Positions 6,466-14,843 of a stretch of DNA of 20,214 nucleotides are shown in pieces; position 1 is the stretch's first letter, and each line of letters opens with the position of its first letter. This DNA is from CAYJAP01 sp964368425 (GTDB lineage: Bacteria > Bacillota > Clostridia > Christensenellales > UBA1242): contig CAYJAP010000010.1 of NCBI GenBank assembly GCA_964368425.1, positions 1 through 20,214 on the forward strand, in the 5' to 3' direction. The notes beneath the pieces are model-generated. The model saw only the letters and a list, made by a program, of their open reading frames with translations. It had not been told where the DNA came from and did not search any database. A program made the translations under genes and the position numbers.

Positions 6466-7725
6466 TCATCTTCCAAGACTAGGTGTCGAACTACTTGGTT
6501 TAATTATATCATCACCTAAATTTTTTATTCGAGCTTCTTCATTTAGTTCGCGGTCTCTAAATTCTTCACTACTATTCACTTTCAACCCAGTACGCATCGG
6601 ATCTCCAGCTTTACGAGCTGCACCTTGTGCTTTACGAGCTGTTGGAGCCTTATTAGGAGCTTTTTTGTTTCTAACCGCTTCTTTTAGAGCAGCCATACCT
6701 TCCCTCGCACTTGTTACAGAGGATATCACTTTTTCTACCTGTTGTTTCTGCTCCGTTTTCTGGATATTTGGACTTTTGTCTAATACTTTCGGTGGTTGCT
6801 TCTTATCACTTTTATCTTCTCTAATCTCTATGCTGCTACCCAACACCTCTTTTAATACTTCTTTTTTGCCACGAGGAAACTCTTTTTCTACTTCCTTGAT
6901 ACATTTAGTTTCTAGTGTTCCTGCCTGTAACATAAATCCTTTAAGTACTGGCGTTATTTGCACACGATAATCTTCCTCTGCCTGTCTGTTTTCTGGAGTC
7001 AAGCCTGAGACATCTTCAATAACTTTATCTAATAACTCATTGAGAGCTTTATATTGTAAAGGAGATTTTTTAGATAAGAAGAAGTTTTTAATTTTATCAT
7101 ATTCCAAATCAAAAGTGTCTAATATCTGCTTCGAGAAAGGATTATTCATATCTTTTAAGATTTCCATTCTCTTCTTAAAGAATCCTTCATAGATCATGTT
7201 GTACTCTTCAAAAGATAACTTTCCTAACATATTGCTCAACTCATGCTTAGCAAGAATATATATTTGCTCATCTATCTTATCTGCGGTATATTCCATACCT
7301 TCGCCAGCATCCTGTATCAGTGAGAATGCTTCACAAGCGTGGTCTATAAAACGTGGTGAAATAGGTGCTTTATACACAGATATAGGAGTTTTTATCGTAT
7401 TAAGGATATAGCCGTTGACTTTCTTAATATGCTCTAACACATTTAAAGTTGCTGCACCCTCATCTTTTGAGTTTTTCTTGAAGATTATTTCGAATAATAT
7501 ATCTCCTATAACCTTACTCTGAGCAACACAATAGACAGCGTTGTTAAAGGAGTTACGTCTATACTTACGAACTTTAACAAGCTCTGTTATAATCTGAGGA
7601 CTTATTATATATTTACCATTTTGGTTATACTCTCCCAGTAGACCGTTATACAGAACGTCTAACTTTTCTGTAACATAGCCGTCTACGGTAGGTTCTTTTT
7701 CCAATCTATTAATATTATCAGACAT
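6466..7725 (-). CDS. Hypothetical 419-residue protein with TPSLGR tail, putative T4SS-associated
   Basis: I do not recognise the family. Residues 1-300 look like a folded, mostly helical, soluble domain with no signal peptide or membrane segment. Residues 300-380 are low-complexity and disordered-looking, with a Lys/Arg/Ala-rich basic stretch at about 352-378. The last part is charged and ends in SSSTPSLGR. The final six residues match the pattern at the end of the 1688-residue protein (TPTAGR). The start ATG has a GGAGG ribosome binding site and an upstream promoter at 7771-7799; a strong terminator follows. A basic, flexible C terminus is compatible with a secreted T4SS substrate or a nucleic-acid binding partner. 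That is inference from tail, composition and neighbourhood. Confidence 0.8.
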   Translation of the reverse strand: MSDNINRLEKEPTVDGYVTEKLDVLYNGLLGEYNQNGKYIISPQIITELVKVRKYRRNSFNNAVYCVAQSKVIGDILFEIIFKKNSKDEGAATLNVLEHIKKVNGYILNTIKTPISVYKAPISPRFIDHACEAFSLIQDAGEGMEYTADKIDEQIYILAKHELSNMLGKLSFEEYNMIYEGFFKKRMEILKDMNNPFSKQILDTFDLEYDKIKNFFLSKKSPLQYKALNELLDKVIEDVSGLTPENRQAEEDYRVQITPVLKGFMLQAGTLETKCIKEVEKEFPRGKKEVLKEVLGSSIEIREDKSDKKQPPKVLDKSPNIQKTEQKQQVEKVISSVTSAREGMAALKEAVRNKKAPNKAPTARKAQGAARKAGDPMRTGLKVNSSEEFRDRELNEEARIKNLGDDIIKPSSSTPSLGR

Positions 7726-7770
7726 TTTTCCTCCATAGTTGCTCGGAAGCAGCTTCCTCTTTACACATAT

Positions 7771-7799
7771 ATTCTACCAAAATTTTCATATTAATTCAA
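7771..7799 (-). promoter_or_regulatory. Promoter of the 419-residue gene
   Basis: Minus strand: -35 TTGAAT (7794-7799), 17-base spacer, -10 TAGAAT (7771-7776) preceded by TGG (extended -10). Confidence 0.65.
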
Positions 7800-7816
7800 G
7801 TTTCGACACTATATTC

Positions 7817-7856
7817 CTGCAAATATTTGCAGTATTATAACTGGAAAATATTTCCA
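7817..7856. promoter_or_regulatory. Tandem palindromes upstream of the 419-residue gene
   Basis: A perfect 16-base palindrome CTGCAAATATTTGCAG (7817-7832) is followed by TGGAAAATATTTCCA (7842-7856). Both fit TG[CG]AAA..TTT[CG]CA, with centres about 25 bases apart, just upstream of the -35. They look like paired sites for a dimeric regulator. The rest of the 7726-8076 gap shows no gene; the short plus-strand frame at 7925 has no ribosome binding site. Confidence 0.5.
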
Positions 7857-8049
7857 ATTTTCTGTCCTCTTGTATTATAGCCTTATTTTAATCTTTCTAT
7901 CTAACCTTTGTCAAACCTTTTATATGAGGAAGATATTAACAATCCTGTCACTAACACAATATGTTTATAGTCCCCTATTCTGTTATACCCATATGCACAC
8001 ATGTTAATATAACGATATTCCAGTAATATTACGACAGACTCTACCGACT

Positions 8050-8075
8050 AAAAAAGACCGTAAACACGGTCTTTT
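8050..8075 (-). terminator. Terminator after the 78-residue gene
   Basis: GACCGT (8056-8061) and ACGGTC (8066-8071) arms with flanking A and T runs, loop AAAC, followed on the minus strand by six T. It starts directly after the stop codon and is nearly symmetrical, so it may work in both directions. Confidence 0.85.
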
Positions 8076-8076
8076 C

Positions 8077-8313
8077 TTAATCTAACATAGCTTTTATTTC
8101 TTTAATGTTTGCAAGCGATAAGTCTTTATCTTCCAGAACTTCAACAGCATCGATAAACGCCTGTTTAATTTCTTCAGCAAGATTATTATCTTTTAGGGCT
8201 ATATCTCTCATCTTTTTTGCTAGAGTAACTACCTGATCTTTACTACTGCAATCCAGGGATTTTATAACCGTCTCGATAATCTCAAACTTGTACATGCTCT
8301 TATTTTTCGCCAT
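8077..8313 (-). CDS. Small hypothetical protein, 78 residues
   Basis: A small soluble protein that looks helical throughout, acidic in its C-terminal half and basic at its N terminus (MAKNKSMYKF). I recognise no domain. The ATG is preceded by AAAGGAG at good spacing. The gene has its own extended -10 promoter and a strong terminator, so it is a separate transcription unit, although read-through from the large gene upstream is possible because no clear terminator separates them. Size, charge and position next to a very large protein would suit a chaperone, adaptor or small regulator, but nothing in the sequence proves it. Confidence 0.75.
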   Translation of the reverse strand: MAKNKSMYKFEIIETVIKSLDCSSKDQVVTLAKKMRDIALKDNNLAEEIKQAFIDAVEVLEDKDLSLANIKEIKAMLD

Positions 8314-8331
8314 ATGTTCTCCTTTCCGTGC

Positions 8332-8394
8332 TGTCCATATTTCTTTTGTCCATATTTGTTAGTATATTATAGCACTTGACTAGACAAAAGTCTA
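8332..8394 (-). promoter_or_regulatory. Promoter and repeats upstream of the 78-residue gene
   Basis: Minus strand: -10 TATAAT (8366-8371) preceded by TGC (extended -10), and a poor -35 TAGACT (8389-8394) at 17 bases. The -35 is overlapped by the inverted repeat TAGAC-TTTT-GTCTA (8381-8394), a possible operator. The leader has a direct repeat of TGTCCATATTT on the plus strand at 8332-8342 and 8347-8357. Confidence 0.6.
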
Positions 8395-8447
8395 TATGTT
8401 TTTTACTAACGTACCAACCACAGGATACTATATTTACTTATATTAAA

Positions 8448-11400
8448 TTATCTTCCAGCTGTTGGGGTTGCCCCTGCTGGTGCTGCTGGTTTACCTGCTG
8501 AGGCATTGAGAGCATCTGTTGCTTGCATTTTATTTTGCAAGTTATTCATCATAGCTTTCATCATCTCATCTTTTGTGCCTTGGAACATGCCCTCTTTCCC
8601 ATAAAGAGCTGTAAACTTAGTACTAGAGTCAAGTGTTGCTAAAGTTTCGTTATCTAGTAGCAAATCATCTAATTCAGTAGATAATTTATCATTAAGCTCC
8701 CTTGTTTGACCAACCCAAGCGAACATATCAACACCAATATTTTCAGCTCTTACCTTTTCATCACTGCGGTCTTCCATAAATTGTTTGCGTGTATTTTGTT
8801 TATCTTCTTGAGACAACTGATTTTCACCTTCAGACACCACTCCCGCACACAGTCTTAAGTTTTCAACTGTCTTCTCTATCTGCTCTTTATTCGCGGTTAA
8901 ATCCTCTCTATTTTCCTCTATTAAATAGGTTTTTACAAAGTTTCGCATTTCCTCAGTTTGATCGTCAGCCAAATTAGGATCTTTTAAAAATTCATCAGGA
9001 TTGTTACAAGCCGCTAACATATGCTGTGCAGAGTGTAGTAGTGACATCCAGAACATGTCTTTACGAAGTTCTTGCAAAGTTTTTAAATTGTTCAAGGTTT
9101 TCGTTGCTTGCTCGCTGGTTCGCCCTGGTTTTCTAAGAGCTTCTCCCGTTTTGAGTCCATGGATAACACCCTCATCTTTCATCAGCTCAGTCACCTCTGC
9201 AACAGTCAAGCCTCCCGCAACCACGTTTTCATTTTCAGTAGCTGTAGTTGGAATCTCTGGTTGAAGTTGTTCTACATTTGTAGCTGTAACAGTTGGTGTC
9301 ACATTTTCTGTCTCAGCAACTGGAACACCTTCCGCATCTATCTTTGCTTTAGTCTCATAATACTTCTCTCTGGCTTTAGAGAACGCTATAACCGCTGCTG
9401 CTAGTTTCTTCGCTTCATCAGTGGCTTTCCCATATATAGCGTTACCACCAACCGACACTGTTTTACCCTTAGCAACTTTCTTTTCCTCAGCTACTTGTTC
9501 CTCAGCTACTTGTTCTTCAGCTGCTACGTTAGCCGCTGGATCAGTTGTTGCTTGTGTAGGATTATTATGGATGATATTGCCTGTATTTGTATCACCCTGT
9601 TCTCTTGCCTCTTCTTCAGCTCGTGCCACAGCTTCCTCCTCTTTAGTTGTCACTGCTGCCGCTGGAGATTTAGCTGACAGCGCATCATTGATAAATGTTC
9701 TAATACGTCCATTATCTTTACTTAAATCTTCCTTTATCTTATCAATTTCTTCTCTCGACAGCCCCTGTCTTTTATACTCTTTCTCATTTTCATAAACTGA
9801 GAAAGGGGCCTTGTTGATGTATTTCAATACATCCTCTGGAGTAAGTTTCTCAGGATTATTATCTTCTAATGCAGCGAGATCTGTATCAGTTGTTTTTCTT
9901 CCAAATAACCCATGTTTTTCACTGAAAATAATTTCTGAGTTATTTACAAGAGCGCCCTCGAAGTTTTCCAATAAACTATCCATAGATTCACTCATCCTAG
10001 CGTAAGGGGTCTCTACATTTTTTCCATCTTTAAAGACTTCCCCCTGTTTAACAAGAGAATCCTTCATAGCTTGTCTAAACCCCTTTATTTGTTCAAGGTT
10101 CATCGACCCAATATCTAATTCGTCAAGAGACTTAGCTTCACCCTTTAGTTCAGCGGATATATCCTCCATTATGGCTTTATGTACCGTTGGATTAAAGCCC
10201 TTAACCACCGTTTTGAAGGTATCTTCTATTGCCTGCGTCGCCAAAGCATTTTTATATAATCTATGTACCACCGCTCTACTTCTAGCATCAGCAAGAGCTT
10301 CATTATGTTCTATCCTTTCTATAGAAGATGCCGCCTCGAATAAATCCAACATGTTCAGGTTATTTGATGTATTTGTAGGTAATACTGCAACGCCTTCTGA
10401 CGTTTTTACATACATATGTTCACCAGTTACACGATAACTTGTATGGCGCTCTATTTTCTCCCAGGTTCTTAATTTTGCCTGATATCGAAAATAAATTCCG
10501 TCATAATTTCCCAGCGTTTGAAGTTCTCTAACTTCCTCTCTATTTATAGGTTCGCCATTTTCCACATACACAGGGTTTCCATCTTTATTCATAAAGGTGT
10601 ATTTGTCAGCGTCTGCAACATATAATGCAGGAAACTTTTGACTTAAATATTTTATTTCATCGTCTTTAATTCCTAATTTAGTTAAATCATCATATTCTCC
10701 GTACATAAGAGCTGCCAATATATCAGCTTGAAGCTTGCTATTTCTGGCTGGATTTGGCTTTATTAAATCCCTTACTTCTGCAACTTTGACATCCGCCCTG
10801 ATATTGGATAATGTTTTATTTGCTTCTCTAAGATAGATATCACAGTACACTAACGCTGCAGCATCTAAGTGAGCAGCTATAAACTCACCCGCATCTTTTT
10901 TAGTATTTTTATTTATCTCTGTTTCTTCAGTCAAGCTTTCAATGAAAGTGTTTTTATCATCTATTCTTTCGTATATCTCAGAAAGTTGATCCATCTCTTT
11001 TTTGTATCTAAGAGCAGATGTTATACCATTCTTATATTTAGTTGCAAACAATGCCGGATGCCCCAACACCTTTTTGTAACTTGCTCCCAATTCTTGTCCC
11101 ATATAAGTATTATCTAAAACTTTCTCAAATGCGCCTTCTGGTGTATCGTCAGATTTTCTAAAAGCCCCCACCATTTCAACCACATTTCTAAGCACAACAT
11201 TTTTAACAACTCTGGAGGTTTGTCCACCAATAAAAGTTAATTTACCCTGTTCAAATTTTTCCTCATTATAAAAGTCTTTTGCTCTTTCTATTTCATCTGC
11301 AATAATTCCCTTGCCATCTTCCCCTTTAAGAGTTTCACGTATTGAAGTTTTAACAGTATCCATATTACGTGCGTAATGTTTACCCACCTCAGAGATAGGC

Positions 11401-13514
11401 TCCCCACGTCCAGAAACGTTTGAAAATTTCATTCCAGGGACTAGTTCCTCAAATGTACTCTTCACCGCCTGAATTCGTTTTTGTTCTATTAATTGGTCTT
11501 GTGCATCATTAGCCGCATCACTACCGTAAGCAAAGTGATCTACAGTAACGGACGTTCCTGCACTTGCTTTGGTATATTCACTTAAAACCTCAGAAACAAT
11601 GGTGGCTTTATCAAATAAAGTAGCGCCTGCTTGAAGACTCATCGTTGGATCAGCAACGGCATAATCCTTAATAAAGCCGTCAATAAACCCAACCACTTTA
11701 TTGTATGACTCTTTACTAACCTTTAAAACAGTTATTGTATCTTCAATCGCCTGGGCTTTGACATCGTCGTATGGCTCATAACCCTCAGACGTCAGAGTTC
11801 TATTTACCTGTTTCTCTTGTGGTACAACTCCACCCATTTTTTCAACTAAATATATTTCAAAACAACGTTGAAGTACCTCTTCCTCAGTATGAGGTTTGTC
11901 TGGCGCTTCTTCTGCAAGTGTTTCTTTAGCCAAATCCTCATAATATCTCGCATCGACTGAATGAGAGTGCTCTGTCTGTGTTTTCTTTACATCTGCTACT
12001 GCCTGTATGAATGATGTCAAAGGAGTTGCCATAACATCCTCTCTTAACAGTTCTACTTGCCCCTCTAGTCTCCCAACCTCTCCTTTTACAACTTTAGTTT
12101 GATACTTAGCAGTATCTTTAGCATCTTCCATTCCCTCTATAAAGTGTTTATTGTCAACCACTTGTGATTCTAAAGTTCTAATTGACTTTCTTGTTTCATC
12201 TATTTTAGAAGCAATTGTGGTTTGCTCTTGTTGTAATGTGGTCTCTATATTTTCAATTTTAGATTTAGCATCTGTAACCAACTCTTTGGCATTAGATGAG
12301 GAAACAGTCTGTCCACCTAGTAAGTTCTCAACTTCAGACTTCACTATTCCCACAATCTCAGGGGAAGATACAGAGGTGAAAACTTCCTTAAACTTATCAC
12401 CAAGCAGATCTACTAATCCCGCTTGTTCCTTTTTTCTTTTCTCTTTCTCAGCATTTTGCAAAGCTATCTTAAACTTCTCACCATTTTCCGCCAAAGAAGT
12501 TAAAGCATCCTTATATAGTTGTGCTTTTGTTCCTTGACTTTCATAAGTTGCTACGCCCTCTTCAAGATAACCTTTTACCCTGTCATATGTTTCTTGGAAC
12601 TTGTTTTCAGTATCTTTTATGATATCTTTCAAACTTGAGCCTTTTTCTTTTCTATCTTGTTTCGATTTTGGCGAAGATTTTATCGTAGGAGACTGCAATG
12701 CCTTATCAAACTTATTAATTATGTCTTGAGCAGCAGCAAGATCTCCTAAAGAAGTTTCATTTTCCTTACTCTTCTGAAGGGACCCTTCTTCTTCTTTCTT
12801 TGCGGTTTTTATCTTTTCTCTTAGTTGTCTTTGACTCTGTATTCCATTTGGAGTTTCTTCAAAAGAGCCTTTTTCTACATCTTTTACAATTTTACGCATT
12901 TCACCAGATTTTTCTTTTATAGCATCTATCGTATCTTTAGAATAATCTTTTTGTTTATCAATAGCCGCTGTTAATTGGTTATCGGTCTCATCTAAAAGTG
13001 TAGCCACGCTCGCACCAAACTGTTTTACGACATCAGTTATAGCTACATGTTTGCTCTGAGCCTCTTCTTGTGCTTCTATTAACTTTTCTCGCTCCTTCTC
13101 TTTAGAAACTCTTTCCTGGTTCAACATCTCAATAACAGCGTCTTTTGCAGCAGGAGAAAACTTGCCATTGCTACATACCGCCTCAAAACGTTTAATTAAT
13201 TCTTTAAAAGTTTCGTTCGAGCCATAGTGAATACCGTATAGATACTTTTCAATATCCTTCTGCAGCAGCTCGAAAGATGATTCTATACTCTTTTTACTTA
13301 TTTCATCAAAAGCCGTTTCTTCTTCTCTAGTGTAGGTATCTTCTAGCACTTTTCGGATTGCAACAAAGATACCTCTTTTTTTGGTAAGGTCGCCATCTAA
13401 ATCAGACCCCTCCCAAACATCACTCCTTAGGTCTGCCACCTGCTTTGATTGCAGATAATCATGCCCCATCTGCTCGCTGGTATTTCTCTGGTATTCTTTT
13501 TTTTCTTCTGTCAT
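8448..13514 (-). CDS. Giant coiled-coil-rich protein, 1688 residues, putative T4SS partner or substrate
   Basis: I do not recognise a known family. The protein is very hydrophilic, rich in Lys, Glu, Asp and Ala, and has no signal peptide or membrane segment. Roughly residues 1-520 have long heptad-like stretches expected to form coiled coils (for example around 110-170 and 400-500). Residues about 520-1260 look like folded helical sequence. Residues about 1270-1400 are low-complexity, including the repeat AEEQVAEEQVAEE near 1335-1345, encoded by a 15-base tandem repeat at 9485-9514. A helical segment then runs to an Ala/Pro/Gly-rich tail ending ATPTAGR. I chose the ATG at 13514 because GGAGG lies seven bases before it; a GTG at 13529 would put that site inside the gene. 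The intact 5-kb frame argues for selection. Position among T4SS genes and the tail shared with the 419-residue protein suggest a secreted effector or a structural component; this is inference. Confidence 0.85.
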   Translation of the reverse strand: MTEEKKEYQRNTSEQMGHDYLQSKQVADLRSDVWEGSDLDGDLTKKRGIFVAIRKVLEDTYTREEETAFDEISKKSIESSFELLQKDIEKYLYGIHYGSNETFKELIKRFEAVCSNGKFSPAAKDAVIEMLNQERVSKEKEREKLIEAQEEAQSKHVAITDVVKQFGASVATLLDETDNQLTAAIDKQKDYSKDTIDAIKEKSGEMRKIVKDVEKGSFEETPNGIQSQRQLREKIKTAKKEEEGSLQKSKENETSLGDLAAAQDIINKFDKALQSPTIKSSPKSKQDRKEKGSSLKDIIKDTENKFQETYDRVKGYLEEGVATYESQGTKAQLYKDALTSLAENGEKFKIALQNAEKEKRKKEQAGLVDLLGDKFKEVFTSVSSPEIVGIVKSEVENLLGGQTVSSSNAKELVTDAKSKIENIETTLQQEQTTIASKIDETRKSIRTLESQVVDNKHFIEGMEDAKDTAKYQTKVVKGEVGRLEGQVELLREDVMATPLTSFIQAVADVKKTQTEHSHSVDARYYEDLAKETLAEEAPDKPHTEEEVLQRCFEIYLVEKMGGVVPQEKQVNRTLTSEGYEPYDDVKAQAIEDTITVLKVSKESYNKVVGFIDGFIKDYAVADPTMSLQAGATLFDKATIVSEVLSEYTKASAGTSVTVDHFAYGSDAANDAQDQLIEQKRIQAVKSTFEELVPGMKFSNVSGRGEPISEVGKHYARNMDTVKTSIRETLKGEDGKGIIADEIERAKDFYNEEKFEQGKLTFIGGQTSRVVKNVVLRNVVEMVGAFRKSDDTPEGAFEKVLDNTYMGQELGASYKKVLGHPALFATKYKNGITSALRYKKEMDQLSEIYERIDDKNTFIESLTEETEINKNTKKDAGEFIAAHLDAAALVYCDIYLREANKTLSNIRADVKVAEVRDLIKPNPARNSKLQADILAALMYGEYDDLTKLGIKDDEIKYLSQKFPALYVADADKYTFMNKDGNPVYVENGEPINREEVRELQTLGNYDGIYFRYQAKLRTWEKIERHTSYRVTGEHMYVKTSEGVAVLPTNTSNNLNMLDLFEAASSIERIEHNEALADARSRAVVHRLYKNALATQAIEDTFKTVVKGFNPTVHKAIMEDISAELKGEAKSLDELDIGSMNLEQIKGFRQAMKDSLVKQGEVFKDGKNVETPYARMSESMDSLLENFEGALVNNSEIIFSEKHGLFGRKTTDTDLAALEDNNPEKLTPEDVLKYINKAPFSVYENEKEYKRQGLSREEIDKIKEDLSKDNGRIRTFINDALSAKSPAAAVTTKEEEAVARAEEEAREQGDTNTGNIIHNNPTQATTDPAANVAAEEQVAEEQVAEEKKVAKGKTVSVGGNAIYGKATDEAKKLAAAVIAFSKAREKYYETKAKIDAEGVPVAETENVTPTVTATNVEQLQPEIPTTATENENVVAGGLTVAEVTELMKDEGVIHGLKTGEALRKPGRTSEQATKTLNNLKTLQELRKDMFWMSLLHSAQHMLAACNNPDEFLKDPNLADDQTEEMRNFVKTYLIEENREDLTANKEQIEKTVENLRLCAGVVSEGENQLSQEDKQNTRKQFMEDRSDEKVRAENIGVDMFAWVGQTRELNDKLSTELDDLLLDNETLATLDSSTKFTALYGKEGMFQGTKDEMMKAMMNNLQNKMQATDALNASAGKPAAPAGATPTAGR
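9485..9529 (-). repeat. 15-base tandem repeat inside the giant gene
   Basis: The unit CCTCAGCTACTTGTT (plus strand) occurs twice exactly (9485-9499, 9500-9514) with a diverged third copy (9515-9529). It encodes the AEEQV repeat in the low-complexity segment. The multiple-of-three length keeps the frame, so copy number could vary without breaking the protein. Confidence 0.8.
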
Positions 13515-13531
13515 ATTTTCCTCCAACACAC

Positions 13532-13545
13532 GTACATATGTGCAC
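13532..13545. repeat. Near-palindrome GTGCACATATGTAC in the giant gene leader
   Basis: Read on the minus strand this is GTGCACATATGTAC, a palindrome with one mismatched pair. A 13-of-14 match (GTGCACATGTGTAC) lies at 17776-17789, just past the ung stop. It may be a shared binding site, or chance in AT-rich DNA. Confidence 0.35.
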
Positions 13546-13685
13546 CTTTATTTATTGCCAACCTTTTTAATAGGTTTTAAACAATATTTTAAATTTACAA
13601 TAACGTATAAATTAAGAATCGCTTGCAACCATTTATTTTACCCATCTATAGCTGGATATATATTTATATATATATATTCACATAT

Positions 13686-13714
13686 ATGATAGCACAAAAT
13701 TATCCCTTTTACAA
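13686..13714 (-). promoter_or_regulatory. Promoter of the giant gene
   Basis: Minus strand: -35 TTGTAA (13709-13714), 17-base spacer, -10 TATCAT (13686-13691) preceded by TGC (extended -10). It gives a leader of about 165 bases. The rest of the 13515-14035 gap is AT-rich, with a TATATA run near 13660-13690, the terminator at 13978-14008 and no gene that I can support. Confidence 0.6.
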
Positions 13715-13977
13715 GATTAAACTTAAAATTTTTACAAAATTCACTTACTGTATTTTCTGATAAAAACTCGACGAATATTCACAACTTGCAGGAAATAATT
13801 AAATAGATAAAATTTTGTACAAACGTTTATCAGACAAGCTAACAGAACCGTTATTTATCAGCATCACAAACCAAATCAAGTAGAGAATTTAGTAACAGAA
13901 AAATATAGAAATAATATAATGCACCAATTATAGTTGGAGGATAATGGACTTCTAACAAAAAACCAATTTGACAGAAT

Positions 13978-14008
13978 AAAAAACAAGTGCATTTTAGTAC
14001 ACTTGTTT
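13978..14008 (-). terminator. Terminator of the larger pilin-like gene
   Basis: Perfect 9-base arms AAACAAGTG (13981-13989) and CACTTGTTT (14000-14008), with six T following on the minus strand. Confidence 0.85.
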
Positions 14009-14035
14009 AACTTCACATACGACTATTTTCAACGA

Positions 14036-14752
14036 TTATTCTCTCCTAATCCAGCTCATGATATCCCCTGCATATCTAGTGAATAACCACGCGAGTATCA
14101 ACAGGAAAACCATAACCACTATACCGATAATGGCATGCAGAAGATGTTTCTTTGCCTCCTCACGCACACCTGTTTCCTCCGCTTTACTGTACCTTACGCT
14201 CAATATTATTACATATATAGAGCCAGCAGTTCCTACTAGAATAAGCAGCACTGGCACAACGTTCTCAGCCACCGAAATGATAGGTTTCATTATGTTTTTG
14301 TACCAAGTCACGTTGTCATAGTTTATGTATTTAGTATCATGGGCGTAAACCACTGCTCCATCACCAGCCTTATAAAAAGCTACTACTTTAATAACACCAT
14401 GAGTGTCGGTGTTAATTGGCACACCCGCCGCCGGATACTCTGTAGAGCCAGCTGGAAGAACATATCCGTCTATTCCCGATCCAACTGCACCGTTCTCTCC
14501 CGTAGCACCTTTCTCCAATCGTGGGAAAGTCTCGTTCAGCGTGTAATAAACACTTACTGTTGCACCTGTAGGAGCACCCGAATGTTGCACCGTTGCAATA
14601 GTTTTGTCTGCATTAAACTTGATTGTAACTTTTAAACTTGCCGCTTGTACTTCTGGAATGAAACCAGGCAAAATAAAAGGAATAACTAGCATAACTAGCA
14701 AAAGCATAAAGAGAGTTTTGTATCTATACGTTTTCTTTAGTTCATTATACAT
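14036..14752 (-). CDS. Exported VirB2-like pilin with N-terminal extracytoplasmic domain
   Basis: A 238-residue membrane protein. Residues 1-37 form a signal peptide: a basic start, a hydrophobic core at 13-32, and a likely cleavage after VQA at 37. Residues 38-150 look like an extracytoplasmic beta-rich domain (alternating V/T/I with Gly and Asn). Residues 150-236 form a two-helix module, with membrane segments about 165-186 and 203-227 joined by a charged cytoplasmic loop (YSKAEETGVREEAKKH). This module matches the small pilin at 14844-15221 in about 55 of 87 positions by hand alignment, including an identical LLILVGTAGSIY. VirB2/TrbC-type pilins have this two-helix form, so I infer a T4SS surface or channel subunit, perhaps a tip or adhesive minor pilin. 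AAGGA precedes the ATG. Confidence 0.8.
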   Translation of the reverse strand: MYNELKKTYRYKTLFMLLLVMLVIPFILPGFIPEVQAASLKVTIKFNADKTIATVQHSGAPTGATVSVYYTLNETFPRLEKGATGENGAVGSGIDGYVLPAGSTEYPAAGVPINTDTHGVIKVVAFYKAGDGAVVYAHDTKYINYDNVTWYKNIMKPIISVAENVVPVLLILVGTAGSIYVIILSVRYSKAEETGVREEAKKHLLHAIIGIVVMVFLLILAWLFTRYAGDIMSWIRRE

Positions 14753-14783
14753 AGAAATTCCTTAATTTACATTGTGCTATATT

Positions 14784-14821
14784 AAAAATGAAAGAGAAAA
14801 TATTACAATACCCTCTCTTTC
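14784..14821 (-). terminator. Terminator between the two pilin genes
   Basis: Minus strand arms GAAAGAGA (complement of 14814-14821) and TCTCTTTC (complement of 14790-14797), followed by TTTTT. It lies between the small upstream pilin gene and the larger downstream one, where partial read-through would make the second product less abundant. Confidence 0.7.
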
Positions 14822-14843
14822 TTTTAACAACTATTTTTTAGTA

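Noticed and set aside
7925..8008. A 27-codon plus-strand frame beginning MRKILTILS
   Set aside because: No ribosome binding site or promoter, and it has an unlikely composition.
8789..12537. Many open frames of 60-130 codons on the plus strand opposite the giant gene
   Set aside because: They lie antisense within one intact 5-kb frame, lack ribosome binding sites and have the Ser/Cys/Phe-rich composition expected of shadows of a Lys/Glu-rich gene.
13515..13529. Longer GTG start for the giant protein
   Set aside because: The ribosome binding site GGAGG lies inside that extension and is correctly spaced for the ATG at 13514.
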